Part shown: positions 17,129-24,797 of the stretch, in pieces
Layout: each line of letters starts with the position of its first letter
Numbering within the stretch: the stretch's first letter is position 1
Assembly: GCA_020724525.1 (NCBI GenBank)
Contig: DYGU01000009.1
Coordinates: 1 to 57,287 of the forward strand
Direction of reading: 5' to 3'
Source of the DNA: Dehalococcoides mccartyi
GTDB taxonomy: Bacteria > Chloroflexota > Dehalococcoidia > GIF9 > DYGU01
DNA: 57,287 nucleotides
Position numbers and translations under genes: made by a program
The notes under the pieces: generated by a model
What the model was told of the DNA's origin: nothing
Databases searched by the model: none
What the model saw: the letters and a program-made list of their open reading frames with translations, nothing else

Positions 17129-18061
17129 TTAGACTGTCTCCAGGCTGGGCCTCCCAACTCGCCAGATCAATAACCTGGCTAAAGCATTAAGGAGTAAAGT
17201 CACTACCATAAGGATAAGTCCCAACTCAATCAGGGAAGCCAGATAGATATCCGATACGGCTTCAGTAAATTCGTTAGCAATAGAACTTGCCATAGTCTGG
17301 GCTAAGCCAAAAAGGGAGATAACGATTTCAGGGCGGTTGCCGATGACCATGGTTATTGCCATAGTCTCCCCCAGGGCTCTTCCCAGCCCGAGGATGACGG
17401 CGCCAAAAATACCCGAGTGGGCATAGGGAAGCACACCCTGGCTTATCATTTCCCATTTGGTAGCACCTAAAGCTAACATAGCTTCCCGCTGTTCCTGGGG
17501 AACAGCTTGAAGGACATCCCGGGAAATAGCTGTAATAATGGGCAAAATCATAATGGCTAAAATAATTCCACCAGCTAATAAGCCAACGCCGTAGGCGGGA
17601 CCTTGAAATAGAGGCAGAAAGCCGAAGTATTTTCCCAGCCAGGGCTGAAGGGTGGTGCGGAGCCAGGGTGCCAGAACAAATACTCCCCATAAGCCATAAA
17701 TGACGCTGGGAATAACAGCTAATAGCTCAACTAAAAAGGATACCGGATTCCTGAGCCAGAGGGGGGCATATTCGGAAAGATAGATAGCTGTACCCAGGCT
17801 GAAAGGTATGGCTATGATAAGAGCCAGGAATGCCGAGACCACTGTGCCGTAAATGAGGGGCAAAGCCCCGAACTCCTCAGCTACGGGATCCCAGGTGGTG
17901 CCAGTAAGAAAGCCCCAACCAAATTTGACCAGAGCCGGGACACTGCCGGTGACCAGATGGTAAATAGCCGTAATTAAAATGCCAAGGATAAGTAGAGCGA
18001 AAAGGATAGTCAGCCCTCTAAATAGAGCGTCCCCAGCATTCCTTGGTAGCATTTTTATCAT
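17129..18061 (-). CDS. pstC: Phosphate ABC transporter permease PstC
   Basis: 310 residues with six membrane segments. WDPVAEEFGALPLIYGTVVSA is the characteristic PstC segment (normally W.P....FG.LP...GT). YGLWGVFVLAPWL and the coupling loop REAMLALGATKWEMISQGVLPYA are also diagnostic. Pairs with PstA. No clear Shine-Dalgarno site precedes the ATG. Confidence 0.95.
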   Translation of the reverse strand: MIKMLPRNAGDALFRGLTILFALLILGILITAIYHLVTGSVPALVKFGWGFLTGTTWDPVAEEFGALPLIYGTVVSAFLALIIAIPFSLGTAIYLSEYAPLWLRNPVSFLVELLAVIPSVIYGLWGVFVLAPWLRTTLQPWLGKYFGFLPLFQGPAYGVGLLAGGIILAIMILPIITAISRDVLQAVPQEQREAMLALGATKWEMISQGVLPYAHSGIFGAVILGLGRALGETMAITMVIGNRPEIVISLFGLAQTMASSIANEFTEAVSDIYLASLIELGLILMVVTLLLNALARLLIWRVGRPSLETV

Positions 18062-18105
18062 TATATCAGATTAGGGATGGGAGTGTTTAGGTCGCCCCAG
18101 CGAGG

Positions 18106-19155
18106 CTAAAGTAGCGGCTTTCCTTGATAACTTATGGCTTTTATTTTAGCTTCGGTTAGTTTGACTACATTTTGTGGAAGTGGGGCGTAAAGGAGGTCAG
18201 CGGCATACTTTTCCCCCCGATGAAAAGCCCACCACAAAAACTCAGCAATAGCTTTACCCTTCATAGGATCGTCTTGCTCTTTATATACCAGGATATAGGT
18301 ATAAGCAGCAATGGGATAGGCTTTTTCCCCGGGCGGGTTAATAATAGAAGTTCTTAAATCCGGGGGTATGGTGGCAGCCGTAGCTGCAGCCGCCTCTGTG
18401 ATGCTTTCAAGGGTGGGGAGGACAAATTTTCCATCTTTATTCTGAATTGCGGCATAGCCAAGCTTGCTCTGGATAGCATAAGCCAACTCAACATAGCCGA
18501 TAGAATAAGGAATCTGTTTTACCTGCCCGGCAACACCTTCATTACCTTTAGCCCCAATGCCTGAAGGCCAGTTTACCGCAGTGCCCTTGCCCACTTTGGT
18601 TTGCCACTCACTGCTTATAGAGCTGAGATAGTCGGTGAAAACAAAGGTAGTGCCACTGCCATCGGAGCGACGGACAATTGTGATCTCCTTATCGGGCAAA
18701 GCCACTCCTGGATTTGTCTTAACCAGACGACTATCATTCCATCTGGTTAGGTGACCAAGGAAAATAGCTGATAGGGTCTCGGGGGTAAGCTGTAACGGTT
18801 TAGTTAGCTCAGGGATGTTGTAGGTTACAACGACAGCCCCGAGCACCGTCGGTATGTGCAGTATTTCTGCCTTGGCTCTTTGTAATTGCTCATCGGTCAT
18901 AGGGGCATCAGTAGCGCCAAAGTCCACTGTTCTTTCTATGATTTGCCTTATGCCGGCGCCACTGCCGATTGACTGGTAGTTGAACCTGATTTCAGGTCTG
19001 ATTTTGGCATATTCATCAAACCACTTAGAGTACAGGGGATAGGGGAAAGTAGCGCCAGCCCCGTTAATCAAGATTGGTCGTGTTGCTGGCTTACCACAGC
19101 CAATTAAAGCCAACAGGAATAAGAGCAACAGAATTAAGGTTAGTTTTCTAAACAT
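18106..19155 (-). CDS. pstS: Phosphate-binding lipoprotein PstS
   Basis: 349 residues. The N-terminal signal LTLILLLLFLLALIGCGK has a lipobox (LIGC), so the mature protein is anchored by lipid on the outside of the membrane. Phosphate-contact motifs are INGAGATFPYPLYSKW, YQSIGSGAGIRQI, DFGATDAPM and VRRSDGSGTTFVFTDYL. It captures phosphate and delivers it to PstCA. AGGAGG precedes the ATG. A Pho box is not recognisable in the short upstream gap. Confidence 0.95.
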   Translation of the reverse strand: MFRKLTLILLLLFLLALIGCGKPATRPILINGAGATFPYPLYSKWFDEYAKIRPEIRFNYQSIGSGAGIRQIIERTVDFGATDAPMTDEQLQRAKAEILHIPTVLGAVVVTYNIPELTKPLQLTPETLSAIFLGHLTRWNDSRLVKTNPGVALPDKEITIVRRSDGSGTTFVFTDYLSSISSEWQTKVGKGTAVNWPSGIGAKGNEGVAGQVKQIPYSIGYVELAYAIQSKLGYAAIQNKDGKFVLPTLESITEAAAATAATIPPDLRTSIINPPGEKAYPIAAYTYILVYKEQDDPMKGKAIAEFLWWAFHRGEKYAADLLYAPLPQNVVKLTEAKIKAISYQGKPLL

Positions 19156-19232
19156 TTTAGCCTCCTCTAATAATACTCCTTCTTTTGATTCCCTTCAAGA
19201 AATTCTCTTCAGGGTGTAGGGACATTTTTTGC

Positions 19233-19261
19233 TGGATTTCATAGAACATTAGTGCTATAAT
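19233..19261 (+). promoter_or_regulatory. Promoter with shared 17-bp operator-like box, packaging module
   Basis: TGGATT (19233-19238), 17-base spacer and TATAAT (19256-19261). The 17-bp ATAGAACATTAGTGCTA (19241-19257) fills the spacer and is repeated exactly at 38989-39005 in front of the structural module. Its core GAAC-N4-GTGC is one base from the Gram-positive-type SOS box GAAC-N4-GTTC. The -10 ends six bases before an ATG, so the message is probably leaderless. Confidence 0.65.
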
Positions 19262-19267
19262 TAGCTG

Positions 19268-19447
19268 ATGAAGCTCTTAAAGTTAGCCTTAGAAACGCAG
19301 CGCTATGACCTGGCAGCCCATGCTCTTGTTTTTGGCTTGGTAAAAGCCACAACCGATAGTGGCAATAAGGAACATGCCCGGGAAAGATCAAAAAGAAGAA
19401 AAAACCCGAAAACCGTCCTTTTACGAACGAGCCCTGGAAGAAGCTGA
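19268..19447 (+). CDS. Small leaderless ORF opening the packaging module
   Basis: 59 codons beginning MKLLKLALETQRYDLAAHAL, then VFGLVKATTDSGNKEHARER and a basic tail. The ATG is about seven bases after the -10 box, implying a leaderless start. The first half looks like a conserved small amphipathic protein; the second half overlaps the next gene in another frame by 74 bases and may be less constrained. Function unknown; it occupies the same position as the HTH gene at the head of the structural module and could be a regulator. Confidence 0.45.
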   Translation: MKLLKLALETQRYDLAAHALVFGLVKATTDSGNKEHARERSKRRKNPKTVLLRTSPGRS

Positions 19448-19709
19448 TAGGCTTGAGCTCCAGGAAGCTTTAGGTGTTGACGGTATCGACCAGGAAATAG
19501 CGTTGCTAAGGATTAAACTCCGGGAGCTTATTGAGAAAAGCCCGGACCGGATTGACCTCCACATGGAAGCTGCCAATACAATTGCCAGACTCGTCAGAAC
19601 CCGCTACACCATCTCTAAAGAGCAGAAGAAGTCGCTTAAAGAAGCCATCACCAAAGTCATCACCGATATCGCCGTCCCGTTAGGCGTCAAGGTGCTCATG
19701 AGGGATTAG
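19374..19709 (+). CDS. Probable small terminase-like phage protein
   Basis: 111 residues from the ATG at 19374 (GTG at 19359 is the alternative). Highly charged and mostly helical: basic N-terminus, then ALEEADRLELQEALGVDGID, a central region DRIDLHMEAANTIARLVRTR and a C-terminal helix. No recognised domain. Position four bases before the large terminase and its size suggest the small terminase subunit, which recognises DNA for packaging, but this is inference from context. Confidence 0.5.
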   Translation: MPGKDQKEEKTRKPSFYERALEEADRLELQEALGVDGIDQEIALLRIKLRELIEKSPDRIDLHMEAANTIARLVRTRYTISKEQKKSLKEAITKVITDIAVPLGVKVLMRD

Positions 19710-19713
19710 GACC

Positions 19714-21078
19714 ATGAGATTGAGACCTTACCAGCAGGAAGTAGCCAAAGTCGTAGTCGAAAGCATCATCGCCCAGAAGGGCTTGACTCTCTCGGTGGAG
19801 ATGTCCCGCCAGGGGGGCAAAAACGAATTGTCAGCCCATCTTGAGGTATTGCTTTTGACTATGTTTATGGCTAAAGGTGGTAATGCCGTCAAGTGCTCGC
19901 CTACCTTCAAGCCCCAGACCATTATCTCGATGATGAGGCTTAAGGAGAGACTGGATGAGTTTGGCTTTGCCGGCATCTATCGCCCGGAGTTAGGCTATAT
20001 TATCTCTTTAGGCAATGCCCGTCAGATATTCCTTTCAGCCGATGAGCAGGCTTCAGTAGTCGGGCATACCGCCGATATCCTCCTCGAGATAGACGAGAGC
20101 CAGGATGTCAGCAAGGACAAATACACCAAAGACTTCAGACCGATGGCGTCAGCCTTTAATACCACCACCATCCACTATGGAACTACCTGGGACGATACCA
20201 CCTTGCTTGAGGAGATTAAACAGGCGAACCTTGAGCTGGAGAAAAAAGACGGTATTAAAAGGCACTTCCGCTATGACTGGGAAGAAGTCGGCAAATACAA
20301 CCCCAGCTACTTGTCCTTCGTCGAAAGCGAGCAAGACCGCCTTGGCGACAGCCATCCCCTGTTTCTTACCCAGTATGCCTTGAAGCCTATCCGAGGTGGT
20401 GGGGGGTTCTTAACCCCTGCCCAGATAGCCGGCGTCCACGGCAGCCACTTAAGGCAGAGACACCGGGAAGAAGGTAAGACCTATATTGCCGGCATTGACC
20501 TTGCCGGGGAGGAAGAGCAGGTAGACGAGCTTATTCTAACCAGACCGTCACGAGACGCCACTGTAATCACCATCGCCGAACTCGAAGTCATCCAGAGAAG
20601 TGAAGCCAGATTAGCACAGCCTAAGATTAAAGTTGTTGAGCACTATGCCTGGATCGGGAAGAAGCACCCCGAGCTGTTTAACCAGATGCTTAACATCCTT
20701 AAGAATACCTGGAATGTTAGCCATGCCGTGGTCGACGCCACCGGTATCGGAGAGCCAATAGCCTCGTTTCTTAAGCAGGTCCTCGGGTCCCGAGTAGTCC
20801 CGTTCGTCTTCACCCAGAAGTCTAAGTCAGAATTAGGCTTTGAGCTTTTAGCCTTCATCAATTCAGGCAGGCTCCAAGTCTATAAGCAGGACGGCTCAGA
20901 GGAGCATAAAGAACTTATGTGCCAGCTTGAAAGAGCCAAATCCGTGTATCGCCCGAATCAGACCCTAAACTTCTTTGTTGACCCGTCAGAAGGGCACGAC
21001 GACTACTTAATGAGTTTAGCCCTGTTATGTCAGGCAGCTAAAGACTGGCAGCCTCGCGTTGCCAGAGGTCTCAGATAA
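19714..21078 (+). CDS. Phage large terminase subunit (ATPase-nuclease)
   Basis: 454 residues with both active domains apparently intact. ATPase: Walker A-like SRQGGKN (residues 31-37), Walker B ILLEIDE (122-128), and a coupling-type YGTTWDDTT. RNase H-fold nuclease: AGIDLAG (Asp262), VVDATGIGEP (Asp341) and GHDDYLMSL (Asp429, Asp430). It would drive DNA into a capsid and cut it. Codons end in C more often than in the flanking genes. The last eight bases overlap the end of the convergent tubulin-like gene. The portal and capsid genes are 18 kb away. Confidence 0.9.
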   Translation: MRLRPYQQEVAKVVVESIIAQKGLTLSVEMSRQGGKNELSAHLEVLLLTMFMAKGGNAVKCSPTFKPQTIISMMRLKERLDEFGFAGIYRPELGYIISLGNARQIFLSADEQASVVGHTADILLEIDESQDVSKDKYTKDFRPMASAFNTTTIHYGTTWDDTTLLEEIKQANLELEKKDGIKRHFRYDWEEVGKYNPSYLSFVESEQDRLGDSHPLFLTQYALKPIRGGGGFLTPAQIAGVHGSHLRQRHREEGKTYIAGIDLAGEEEQVDELILTRPSRDATVITIAELEVIQRSEARLAQPKIKVVEHYAWIGKKHPELFNQMLNILKNTWNVSHAVVDATGIGEPIASFLKQVLGSRVVPFVFTQKSKSELGFELLAFINSGRLQVYKQDGSEEHKELMCQLERAKSVYRPNQTLNFFVDPSEGHDDYLMSLALLCQAAKDWQPRVARGLR

Positions 21079-22249
21079 GAGTGGGTAGTTCCTTGGCAGC
21101 CTCCTCCATCTCTCTGAGGCGACCGGTAGTCTCCCTTATCCTTTCCTTCTGATTGCGGACAAAGGCTGAGGCTCGGTCGTAATAGTCTCTTACCTCCTGG
21201 ACAAAAGCCAGTTGGGAGAATAGTACAGTGACATCAATGGCTCTCTTTTCATAGGGGAAGTCACCACTTCTGATAACAGCGTTTTCGGCTAATTCTCTGA
21301 GGTAATCGCCCAAGCCTTTGGCTATGTCCATGTTCATTTCTCGGGCGGGAGCGGCTAATAAGTAGAGAGCTCTACCGGCATCAGCCAGGTTAATGGCTAA
21401 GGAAAGCTCACTTAAAGCGGCATCCATAGCTTGCAAAGCCTTGAGGGTCTCCCGGCTCTTTTCCCGGAAGCCGGTTGCTGGTCCTTCCCAGGGGAAGCGC
21501 CAGCGGGGAGTTTCGGTCCTGCCAACGCCAATTACAGTCCAGCCATCAATAGACTGAATAATATCCCCGGCATCCAGGGTCTTGGCACCGACATATTTGT
21601 ACTTAGTTATCTCACCGGCGCACATTATGTCGTAGAAGGGCTCCACAATCTGTCTATTTATCCGCTGCAAGTTTGTTGCCAGGCTGGCATCTTTTCTAAC
21701 ATAGCGCTGATTATCAGCCAGAAAGACACCATCGGTAACCGTATGGACAGACTTGAGACAGGTAGCCGAATTATAGACGCTTCTCAATTCTGCCATTTCC
21801 TCGTGCTCAAAGGGGAGGACAATAAGGGCGTAAATGGGCTTACCAATATAGCGCTCCTTTATCATCTGGGCAATTACCGATATGGCTCCAGAACCCGTGC
21901 CGCCGGCGGCACCGGCAATGAGCAAGAAGGCATGGGTCTCGTAAAACCGGGGGGCTGTCCTGATAGCATCAACCACCTTGTCGCCATCTTCCTTCGCCAG
22001 CTCGGCCCCCATTTCATTCACCTTACCAACTCCATGTCCCCAGGTCTTTCGTCCGCCAATAAGGATGCGGTGGAGATAATCGGAGCCGATATAAGCCAGA
22101 CCGGTCAGGTCAGCCTGGTCGGTATTTACGGCGAAAGCCCCGGTAACTATGGATGCCTTTCGCTCCGTCTGGGCTCTATAGTTAAGCCGGACAAATTCAT
22201 CAGCAATACGCGACCCACATTGACCCAACCCGATAATCATTAATTTCAT
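21071..22249 (-). CDS. Tubulin/FtsZ-like GTPase with intact signature
   Basis: 392 residues. GLGQCGSRI at the N-terminus (T1 loop), AVNTDQADL (T3 loop, NTD 42-44), the tubulin signature GAAGGTGSG (113-121) and the T7-like LDAGD with Asp226 and Asp229 are all present. It is clearly not canonical FtsZ: the intermediate and C-terminal parts differ and there is no FtsZ tail motif. It is closer in style to divergent archaeal/phage tubulin relatives. The C-terminal 30 residues are charged and helical. It is monocistronic with its own strong promoter and converges on the terminase gene. Role unknown; chromosome, plasmid or phage positioning are possibilities. Confidence 0.8.
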   Translation of the reverse strand: MKLMIIGLGQCGSRIADEFVRLNYRAQTERKASIVTGAFAVNTDQADLTGLAYIGSDYLHRILIGGRKTWGHGVGKVNEMGAELAKEDGDKVVDAIRTAPRFYETHAFLLIAGAAGGTGSGAISVIAQMIKERYIGKPIYALIVLPFEHEEMAELRSVYNSATCLKSVHTVTDGVFLADNQRYVRKDASLATNLQRINRQIVEPFYDIMCAGEITKYKYVGAKTLDAGDIIQSIDGWTVIGVGRTETPRWRFPWEGPATGFREKSRETLKALQAMDAALSELSLAINLADAGRALYLLAAPAREMNMDIAKGLGDYLRELAENAVIRSGDFPYEKRAIDVTVLFSQLAFVQEVRDYYDRASAFVRNQKERIRETTGRLREMEEAAKELPTLI

Positions 22250-22304
22250 TTTCTTCCCTCTCTTTCTTTAAAGGGTTATTCTAAGTCTCGACTAAATTAT
22301 TACT

Positions 22305-22332
22305 ATTATAATCATAGTCTTCAGTTTGTCAA
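22305..22332 (-). promoter_or_regulatory. Promoter of the tubulin-like GTPase gene
   Basis: On the minus strand, TTGACA (22332-22327) and TATAAT (22310-22305), both perfect consensus, 16 bases apart. It suggests strong constitutive expression. Confidence 0.8.
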
Positions 22333-22345
22333 CACCTACTCCCAA

Positions 22346-22455
22346 AGAGTGTTTATTTTGCCACCCTTACCTTATTCCTCTCCCTTGAAGGGAGAGGATA
22401 GGTAAGGGTTTCTCCGCTTTGTTCAAGGTGATGGATGGGTGTTAGTAAACACTCT
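22346..22455. mobile_element. MITE-like element, family A full copy (110 bp)
   Basis: Bounded by inverted termini AGAGTGTTTA (22346) and TAAACACTCT (22446-22455). Inside is the palindrome CTCTCCCTTGAAGGGAGAG flanked by CTTACC/GGTAAGG arms, then a unique part (TTTCTCCGCTTTGTTCAAGG). A full relative is at 52776-52888 and a left-truncated one at 29581-29678; many other sites carry only the palindromic core. It ends exactly at the stop codon of the IPT protein gene. Confidence 0.75.
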
Positions 22456-24221
22456 TACTCCCAGTCCATTTGTTTCAAAACCTGACGCAGCCGGAAAATT
22501 ATCGCCGCAATTAAGACAGCACCGCCAAGGACAACGACGATAAACAGCCAGGTTGGCATTAAGCCGACCCGGAAAGATTGGGATTCAGTCCAGGGACTTT
22601 CATTGTCAGCATTATCTATGGCTTTCAGCCTCCAGTGGTAGGTGCCATAGCCCAGGGCTTCTTCCCCTTTAAGTTTATAGCTGGTCTCGGTCAGATTGAC
22701 TTTACGCAGGCGGATGGCGGTAAAGTCTTCACTCTGGGCTATTTCCAGGGTGTAGCTAACACCACTGGGGTCGGTGACGGCAGACCAGGTAAACTGGGGG
22801 GTGGCTCTGCCCAGGAAACTAACTCGAGCCCCAGGCGGGGGTGAACCGAGAGTAGGTGCTGGCGGGGGTGTTGTTTCCATGGTGACTGAAGCCGTGACCG
22901 AGTTGCCGGCAGCATCTTTAATCCCTATTTTATGTGCTCCACCTTTACTCTTGGGTGCCTTAAAAGTAGCTGTGAAGCTGCCGGTAGCATCGGAAATTGT
23001 GCCTGTGGCAAGCTCGGTAGTGTTGTAGGTAACGGTTATCCCGGAATTTTTGGCAAAGCCACTACCGGTGACAGTTACCGCAGTCCCCACGGCAACCGAA
23101 ATTGGGTCAACTTTTATAGCTGAAAGTACCGTAAAAGTCAGGTCGGGGATTTCGGTATCCGGGGTGATCGGACCAGAAGCATCAATGGTGTGAGTTCCCC
23201 AGGCTCCCGGGGGCACTTGCAGAGTGATTGTCCATGAGCCGGTAGCATCAGCGGTAATATCGCTCTTAACGACGTTGCCGTCATAGAGAAGCCGGATATT
23301 CTTTTCATTACCGGCAAAGCCACTACCGGTGACGGTTATGGTCGACCAGACCGGGGCTGAGGTTGGCTCCACCTTTATCCGGGGAGCTATGGTAAAGACA
23401 ACATCGGGGACTTCCGCAGCTGTGGTGGTGCCCATAGCATCCACAATATGGTCTCCCCGGATGGCTGTGGGCACAATGAAGGTGGTTGTAAAGCTCCCTT
23501 TGTCATCAGCGGTAATGCCCGTTTTCACCGCGGTGCCAGCAAAGGTAACCCTGATACCGGTCTCGTCTTTGCCAAAGCCGGTGCCAGTTACGGTTACTGA
23601 AGTTTGGACTCCCCCTGAGGTGGGACTGAGGCTGATTTTTGGGGTGACGGTGAAGCTCCTGGCTGGCACCTCTATTTCCAGGGTGGTGGTGCTGAAGCCA
23701 ACGACCTTATGCTCACCTTTGGCGCTTGCTGGCACGGTAAAGGTAGCTGTCCACGAGCCAAAACCGTCAGCGGTGATACCCGTCTTTTGTTCGGTGCCGT
23801 CATAGGTAATTTTGATATCTGGCTCGGTAGCGGTGAAACCTTTACCGCTCACAGTAACTGTGGTGCCGACAGCTCCGGTAGTAGGGTGAAGGCTGATACT
23901 CGGAGTTACCTTAAAGGTTGCCTGGGCTGTCACCGGGGGAGTGGCATCATCGGTAACGGCAACGGTATGAAGTCCTTTGGTGCTGGTAGGGATGGTGAAA
24001 GCGGTGACAACGGTGCCGCCAAAAATAGTGCCTCGGGCAACTTCGGCGCCATCATAGGTAACTCTGAAATTAACACCGTTAAAGCCGCTGCCGGTAACGG
24101 CAACAGCGGTGCCTACCGGACCGGTGCCGGGGCTTAAAGTAATACTTGCCGCCGCCACTGGTTTTACTGGCAGCAGCCACAAAAGGAGAGCCAGCAAAAT
24201 AGTTAGAGTCTTTATTTTTAT
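22455..24221 (-). CDS. Exported IPT/TIG-repeat surface protein, apparent AUA start
   Basis: About 588 residues. Starting at ATA (24221) it gives MKIKTLTILLALLLWLLPVK and then AAA, a classical signal peptide; AAGGAG lies six bases upstream. The open frame extends to 24356, but that extension runs through repeats B and C and reads as repeat, not protein. The body has six or so TIG/IPT units, each beginning like ITLSPGTGPVGTAVAVTGSGF. Then comes a fibronectin-like part (FTWSAVTDPSGVSYTLEI, YHWRLKAIDNADNESPW) and one C-terminal membrane segment with a short basic tail. Probably cell-surface; paralogous to 37555-38886. Confidence 0.8.
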   Translation of the reverse strand: MKIKTLTILLALLLWLLPVKPVAAASITLSPGTGPVGTAVAVTGSGFNGVNFRVTYDGAEVARGTIFGGTVVTAFTIPTSTKGLHTVAVTDDATPPVTAQATFKVTPSISLHPTTGAVGTTVTVSGKGFTATEPDIKITYDGTEQKTGITADGFGSWTATFTVPASAKGEHKVVGFSTTTLEIEVPARSFTVTPKISLSPTSGGVQTSVTVTGTGFGKDETGIRVTFAGTAVKTGITADDKGSFTTTFIVPTAIRGDHIVDAMGTTTAAEVPDVVFTIAPRIKVEPTSAPVWSTITVTGSGFAGNEKNIRLLYDGNVVKSDITADATGSWTITLQVPPGAWGTHTIDASGPITPDTEIPDLTFTVLSAIKVDPISVAVGTAVTVTGSGFAKNSGITVTYNTTELATGTISDATGSFTATFKAPKSKGGAHKIGIKDAAGNSVTASVTMETTPPPAPTLGSPPPGARVSFLGRATPQFTWSAVTDPSGVSYTLEIAQSEDFTAIRLRKVNLTETSYKLKGEEALGYGTYHWRLKAIDNADNESPWTESQSFRVGLMPTWLFIVVVLGGAVLIAAIIFRLRQVLKQMDWE

Positions 24222-24233
24222 AGGTATCTCCTT

Positions 24234-24322
24234 GAGATTGCTTTGGGGCTTTGTCCCTCGCAATGACAGAATGTAGGGCGACCCTTTAGGGTCGCTTTGG
24301 CGAGGCTTCAGCCTCACCCTAC
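24234..24322. repeat. Repeat family C and B copies upstream of the IPT gene
   Basis: 24234-24270 is a family C unit (GAGATTGC ... CTCGCAATGACA, inverted ends). 24273-24322 is a full 50-bp family B unit, GTAGGGCGACCCTTTAGGGT followed by the GGCGAGGC hairpin and CCCTAC. They lie between the winged-helix gene and the ATA start. Confidence 0.75.
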
Positions 24323-24355
24323 ATGTCATTACAATAGGTAAAATCGCCAGTCCCA

Positions 24356-24574
24356 TTACCTCACCTTAAGCCGATAGTATTTGACTCTCCCGATCTGACG
24401 CGAAACCTCAATAATATTTCGCTCTTCTAATCGTGCCAGAGTGGCGACAACCTTCTCCCGGCTCTTAATTCTTAAGCCTCTCATGATTTCGGGGATAGCA
24501 CAGTCTCGTCTCAAGTCCGTGCCCAGGAAGTTAGTGACTTCCTTTTCCATTTCTTTTTCCATTGTCACATCCAT
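24356..24574 (-). CDS. Small winged-helix protein
   Basis: About 72 residues from the ATG at 24574 (a longer GTG frame reaches 24607, inside the promoter -10 region). The sequence CAIPEIMRGLRIKSREKVVATLARLEERNIIEVSRQIGRVKYYRL is a compact winged helix: recognition helix around SREKVVATLARLE and wing IIEVSRQIGRVKYYRL. The N-terminus is acidic. It lies upstream of the IPT surface-protein gene and may regulate it or itself. Confidence 0.6.
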   Translation of the reverse strand: MDVTMEKEMEKEVTNFLGTDLRRDCAIPEIMRGLRIKSREKVVATLARLEERNIIEVSRQIGRVKYYRLKVR

Positions 24575-24579
24575 TTGTA

Positions 24580-24626
24580 TTGTGAATTTGTTTTGTAATT
24601 TTATCACAAATAAAAAAAGATGTCAA
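24580..24626 (-). promoter_or_regulatory. Promoter and dyad upstream of the winged-helix gene
   Basis: Minus strand TTGACA (24626-24621), 17 bases, TAAAAT (24603-24598). An inverted repeat TTGTGA/TCACAA (24580-24585 and 24604-24609) frames the -10 box and the start of transcription, a plausible operator for the small regulator itself. Confidence 0.65.
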
Positions 24627-24629
24627 GGC

Positions 24630-24780
24630 ACCCTCACCTTCTCCCTTCAAGGGAGAGGTTAGGTCGTTTAGCAATTGTCCAGTTGTCATTTGTGAGCCCA
24701 AGCCGCGAGCGAAGGCATGGCAGGCAGCGTGGCAATCTCATAGGATTGCTTCGGCACTTCGTGCCTGGCAATGACAAACA
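24630..24780. repeat. Family A core and family C repeats
   Basis: CACCTTCTCCCTTCAAGGGA at about 24627-24664 is a family A palindromic core. 24697-24780 holds family C segments (GCGTGGCAATCTCATAGGAT, then GGCAATGACAAACACTCTCG). No gene in the 24627-24797 gap. Confidence 0.65.
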
Positions 24781-24797
24781 CTCTCGGGTAGTGGGGG

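Noticed and set aside
18089-18115. Terminator of pstC or Pho box
   Set aside because: The sequence is a degenerate family B repeat fragment (GCCCCAGCGAGGCTAAAGTA) without a T run or direct repeats of Pho-box type.
21431-22243. 270-codon plus-strand frame opposite the tubulin-like gene
   Set aside because: It is antisense to a clear tubulin-like protein with its own promoter and shows no recognisable motif.
24222-24356. ATG start of the IPT surface protein at 24356
   Set aside because: The extension translates two intergenic repeats and would bury the signal peptide 45 residues from the N-terminus.
24580-24609. Classical CRP site upstream of the winged-helix gene
   Set aside because: The TGTGA/TCACA half-sites are 18 bases apart rather than six, so this is not a standard CRP operator.
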